From the NCBI GenBank assembly GCA_949127705.1, contig CASBQJ010000587.1, positions 1 to 35,564 on the forward strand: a stretch of 35,564 bases of DNA. Direction: 5' to 3'. This DNA comes from Synechococcales cyanobacterium PMM_0085 (GTDB lineage: Bacteria; Cyanobacteriota; Cyanobacteriia; Elainellales; Elainellaceae). A program made the position numbers and the translations under genes. Position 1 is the stretch's first letter; every line of letters starts with the position of its first letter. Positions 33,095 through 35,564 of the stretch are shown here, in pieces. The notes beneath the pieces were generated by a model, which saw nothing but the letters and a program-made list of their open reading frames with translations, had not been told where the DNA came from and ran no database searches.

Positions 33095-33490
33095 CGTAGG
33101 CGCTTGAGTGAACCTGCCACTTTTGCAGATTCTCGGTAAGGGAACTTGCTGGCTGGAACCAATTGGTTGACCTTTAAATCTCATGAGTTTTATTAAGCCG
33201 ACGCTGATTTTTAACCCAACCATTTTGTTTTGGGCGTTCCAGATTCTATGTGACGATTCGATAACGCGAGAATGAGTCCATAGCTATTCTTGATTATTGC
33301 TTCAAGTTAATAGTTGATCTTCAATCCAAAAAAATATGCTTTGGATTATAGCCACCGTCAAAAATTTAAGCAAGAGAACGGCTGCGATCAGCGGCTGTCA
33401 AAATCTTGAACTCAGAACCAGCGATTTCCTTCAGTCTGCTCCAACCGGGTTGTGGTGCCGTGCCATGTACGTCACCACAGTATTACTTGC

Positions 33491-34963
33491 CTAAATGCTT
33501 TTGTTCCAGTATTCTAAACCAGTCAAAATTATATCTTCTAGCCACTGCTTAAAGCGCCCTACTAAATTCTCTTCTTCATCTGCATAGGAAAATTGAAATG
33601 GAGAATCAGCTAGGGTCTGAATATCGCTAATATTGCGTTCGCCCTCCTCAGCATCATCTCTATGATAAGCACAAGCAGTACATACAAGCAGCCCTCGATA
33701 TTCATGTCCAAGAGCATGAAATGAAAGGAGAAGCGTTGTTGATGTTTCTACATTAATAATTAACTGAATCCAGGTATGATACTTCCGAATATTAGCAAAG
33801 TAACCTAATTGTTTAGCGGTTTCCACAATTTGGTAGCGATGATAATAGGAGCGGGGATCGCCAGCATGAGCAGAAATCGTAAAAACCTGTGCATCACTTA
33901 CAAAATTCTGAACAGATAATCTAATCTCATCAGCAACATCCTGTAATCGACTAGAAGCTATATCAAATAAATTTGTGGCAAAATTTTCAGCTTTCTTGCA
34001 CCGCTCTTGAATAGATGCTGACTGGTTTTGTCTCAATTTATCAGCAATAGAGGAAATGATAACCTGAGTTCGGCGTGCCTCCGATAGAACTTGCTCTGAT
34101 AGACCAAGGCTTCTCAGAAAAGCCTGCTTTTGGCTTTTGGCAAACAGGTTAACTAAGCCGGATAAATCACCTTGATCTGCTGCTTCTAGGGCTGCAATAT
34201 AAACTGCTCGATCATCACGAGTGAGAACCAAAGGAAACCAGCTAGATTGAATGAAGACTAGACTCGCTAAACAACGAGCAACACGACCATTACCGTCTTG
34301 AAATGGGTGAATTTGAGCGAACCGATGATGCAGCCATGCTGATTCGATCTCAGGAGGAATTTTTTGGTTGAGATGTTGATGATGTAGCGCAATTAATGTA
34401 TCCATCTCAGATGTAACTTGCTCAGGAGGACAGTACTCATGAACAGTGCCATCTTGTCTTAGAGGATTGTTAGGTTGACGTTTCCAGTCACCTTTGATTA
34501 AGGACACACGGAATATCCTTTCTGTAAGCGGGTCTAAGGCTTCTGTGCTTTCCTGACTTTGAGTTAGAAGTTGATGTAACTGCTTTATGTAAAAGTTTGA
34601 TAGTGTTCTTTGTCCACCTACAAAATCGAATAATCCTTCAATTGCGGCTTCTTGATCCTTAATAAGTGAAACTACTTGTCTAATAGGGCGATCTGTTGCT
34701 CCATGAGGAATTAACGATTCATTGATTCCTTGTTCAATCAACAAACGAGTAATACCGCGATCGATGGTGTATAAACGCTCAATTATTCCAGTTTCAATAG
34801 CTATTTCTCTACGTAGCTTCTCATTGAAAGACTGGAACTCACCAGATTGACGCAAGCGATCTGCCTGCTCGTTCCAAACCGTAACTAGAGGCGGCAACTC
34901 AGAACTTGCCAAATCTTGCCAGTTCGACGGTAAATCTTCTATCGGTTGCCACAACATAAACAT
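33491..34963 (-). CDS. Fic-domain protein (probable AMPylase, self-inhibited type)
   Basis: Fic enzymes usually transfer AMP to a target hydroxyl. The 490-residue product has the complete motif HPFQDGNGR at 219-227 with catalytic His219. At 58-63 TGIIER resembles the N-terminal inhibitory motif (S/T)xxxE(G/N) of class II Fic proteins, with the inhibitory Glu62 but Arg in place of Gly/Asn. Residues 130-215 form the Fic N-terminal helices, and about 300-490 is a C-terminal extension with a helical stretch, a C-x-x-C (VCTACAYH) and an acidic end that I do not recognise. Codons are AT-richer than in neighbours, and no exact HIP1 octamer lies inside, suggesting acquisition. ATG 34963 is used; ATG 34957 is an alternative. 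The target is unknown. Confidence 0.9.
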   Translation of the reverse strand: MFMLWQPIEDLPSNWQDLASSELPPLVTVWNEQADRLRQSGEFQSFNEKLRREIAIETGIIERLYTIDRGITRLLIEQGINESLIPHGATDRPIRQVVSLIKDQEAAIEGLFDFVGGQRTLSNFYIKQLHQLLTQSQESTEALDPLTERIFRVSLIKGDWKRQPNNPLRQDGTVHEYCPPEQVTSEMDTLIALHHQHLNQKIPPEIESAWLHHRFAQIHPFQDGNGRVARCLASLVFIQSSWFPLVLTRDDRAVYIAALEAADQGDLSGLVNLFAKSQKQAFLRSLGLSEQVLSEARRTQVIISSIADKLRQNQSASIQERCKKAENFATNLFDIASSRLQDVADEIRLSVQNFVSDAQVFTISAHAGDPRSYYHRYQIVETAKQLGYFANIRKYHTWIQLIINVETSTTLLLSFHALGHEYRGLLVCTACAYHRDDAEEGERNISDIQTLADSPFQFSYADEEENLVGRFKQWLEDIILTGLEYWNKSI

Positions 34964-34977
34964 TTTTCGTGCTGATT

Positions 34978-35100
34978 TTAAGCTAGTTTGGCACTTACTA
35001 TTTTCTCAACAGCTTTAAGTTCGCTGCGCTGCAACGCCTGAGCATCAACACTGACAGATATATGCTCAACTGTGCCTCTACCAACGACTAAGCGGCACAA
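34978..35100 (-). CDS. Possible 40-residue micro-ORF upstream of fic
   Basis: From a TTG at 35100 the frame is open for 40 codons to a TAA 14 bases before fic, with product MCRLVVGRGTVEHISVSVDA followed by a Lys/Glu-rich helix ending KAVEKIVSAKLA. The strand-then-helix pattern is protein-like, and the position fits a fic partner or antitoxin. It has no ATG, no clear ribosome binding site and no recognisable antitoxin motif, and it could equally be the tail of a decayed gene (the frame extends back to a TGA at about 35125). Confidence 0.35.
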   Translation of the reverse strand: MCRLVVGRGTVEHISVSVDAQALQRSELKAVEKIVSAKLA

Positions 35101-35113
35101 CTTGTTATTAGAC

Positions 35114-35205
35114 GGAAAGTTTCCTCAGATCCATTCTAAATTAGGTGGATAGGTAAATTTTTTCTTGCAATTTTCCTAGATCAGGTGAATCTAAGGAAAG
35201 TTTCC
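35114..35205. promoter_or_regulatory. Palindrome cluster upstream of the fic islet
   Basis: GGAAAGTTTCC, itself a palindrome, occurs at 35114-35124 and 35195-35205. Between the copies, TTTCCTAGAT and ATCTAAGGAAA form an imperfect inverted repeat that includes the second copy. The region is AT-rich and lies just upstream of the micro-ORF, so it may be an operator or promoter region; no transcription factor is assigned. Confidence 0.4.
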
Positions 35206-35279
35206 ACATATCTTCATTTGCGTATAGATAAGACCATGAGTGTCATTAATCACATACTTATCATCGCGATCGCATAGTG

Positions 35280-35410
35280 ATGGAACTGCACTTGAAAAAG
35301 CTGCTCGATCAAGTGAAAAATGCGATTCGGCTCAAGCATTGTGCTTATTGTACCGAAAAATATATGTGCAGTGGATTCGGCGCTACATTCTTGTTCTACA
35401 GCAAGGCAAG
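35280..35410 (+). pseudogene. Remnant of an integron-integrase-type tyrosine recombinase (N-terminal core-binding part)
   Basis: From ATG 35280 the frame encodes LKKLLDQVKNAIRLKH, the hallmark start of IntI/XerC-like integron-integrase family proteins, and continues to TEK. The expected continuation YVQWIRRYIL is found in the next frame from about 35361. One base is missing in the A-run near 35355-35365. The similarity fades after about 45 codons, where stops appear in both frames (35415 and 35435). No catalytic Arg/His/Tyr domain is present. A dead remnant, likely left by a mobile element. Confidence 0.75.
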
Positions 35411-35437
35411 TATTTGACACTGTGGGCTTGTCTGTGA

Positions 35438-35564
35438 AAGTGGTTGCTAAGGCTGAATCACCGATGGACAGTTTTAGGGGTTGACTATGCGACAGGTATA
35501 CCCGTATCCTTGCTAACTAAGGTTGTCAAACGACTACCGAGTCGAGCAACCCGTTTCGCTCCAA
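35438..35564 (+). other. Unrecognised open frame at the right edge
   Basis: After a stop at 35435-35437 the same frame stays open for 42 codons to the window edge, with product containing LNHRWTVLGVDYATGIPVSL and then KRLPSRATRFAP. The composition is protein-like, but there is no start codon with a ribosome binding site and I do not recognise a family. It may be a fragment of a transposase or another mobile-element gene, or a chance frame. Confidence 0.3.

Larger units (their letters stand above)
32900..33490. other. Gene-poor stretch between ruvB and fic
   Basis: A 591-base region without a convincing protein gene in any frame. Its first half holds a terminator-like hairpin and a nested set of pairings that might be a structured RNA (33003-33094). 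The second half is AT-rich and contains only a 7-bp hairpin (TGTGGTG/CACCACA at 33451-33479) just beyond the fic stop. No tRNA or recognised RNA family could be assigned. Confidence 0.6.

Noticed and set aside
33013..33099. 28-codon ORF starting MGLFAIDLHEQ
   Set aside because: Too short, no ribosome binding site, and it coincides with the pairing segments of the possible RNA.
33190..33240. Possible integron attC site (ACCCAAC ... TTTTGGGC)
   Set aside because: The right side lacks the GTTRRRY core in register and the inner L sites are missing.

Overview
The window is chromosomal DNA from an oxygenic cyanobacterium. The evidence is an intact psaA-psaB pair (photosystem I core), psbZ, a ZipN/Ftn2 (ARC6-type) division gene, a CRR7-type NDH-1 factor, a DesC-like acyl-lipid desaturase, an NblR-like regulator and many copies of the HIP1 octamer GCGATCGC. 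No single gene fixes the genus. Short tandem duplications, inside and between genes, are unusually common.

Layout. Positions 1-1013 hold the body of a lipoprotein gene on the minus strand, with its 3' end beyond the left edge. A long psaA leader follows (1014-1699), then psaA and psaB (1700-6207) closed by a strong terminator. On the minus strand lie a membrane protein with a degenerate kinase N-lobe (6291-7556) and a 938-residue DHH/CBS/tRNA nucleotidyltransferase fusion (7709-10525). Then come psbZ-ribH, tRNA-Gly(GCC), a zinc-ribbon membrane protein, a ProA-like protein without the usual catalytic Cys and an AllA-like protein, ending in a 20-bp-stem bidirectional terminator shared with the desaturase gene. 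Positions 15270-24279 carry a PLP enzyme of the methionine gamma-lyase/aluminium-resistance family, a family 4 glycosyltransferase, a CbiG C-terminal domain protein, an intronless tRNA-Leu(UAA), a short-chain dehydrogenase, hemB, a J-domain/TPR/WD40 protein, a DUF1824 protein and crr7. pdhA and zipN are divergent, followed by an AEC transporter, a 57-residue membrane protein, a DUF2949 protein, a DUF192 lipoprotein behind the NblR-like regulator, and ruvB.

The last 2.6 kb (about 32900-35564) differ in character. A gene-poor stretch with a possible structured RNA leads into an AT-richer Fic-domain gene without exact HIP1 sites. Upstream of fic is a possible 40-codon micro-ORF and a cluster of palindromes. 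Beyond that is a frameshifted remnant of an integron-integrase-type tyrosine recombinase and an unrecognised open frame running off the right edge. This looks like a small acquired islet beside conserved genes.

Most genes are housekeeping or photosynthetic: photosystems (psaA, psaB, psbZ), tetrapyrrole and cobalamin synthesis (hemB, cbiG-like), riboflavin (ribH), acetyl-CoA supply (pdhA), lipid desaturation, tRNA 3'-end maturation (consistent with the two tRNA genes lacking an encoded CCA), division (zipN) and recombination (ruvB). No CRISPR array, rRNA, intact insertion sequence or complete new defence system was seen. The best leads for something new are the Fic islet, the Cys-less ProA paralog, the pseudokinase N-lobe protein and the possible RNA downstream of ruvB.
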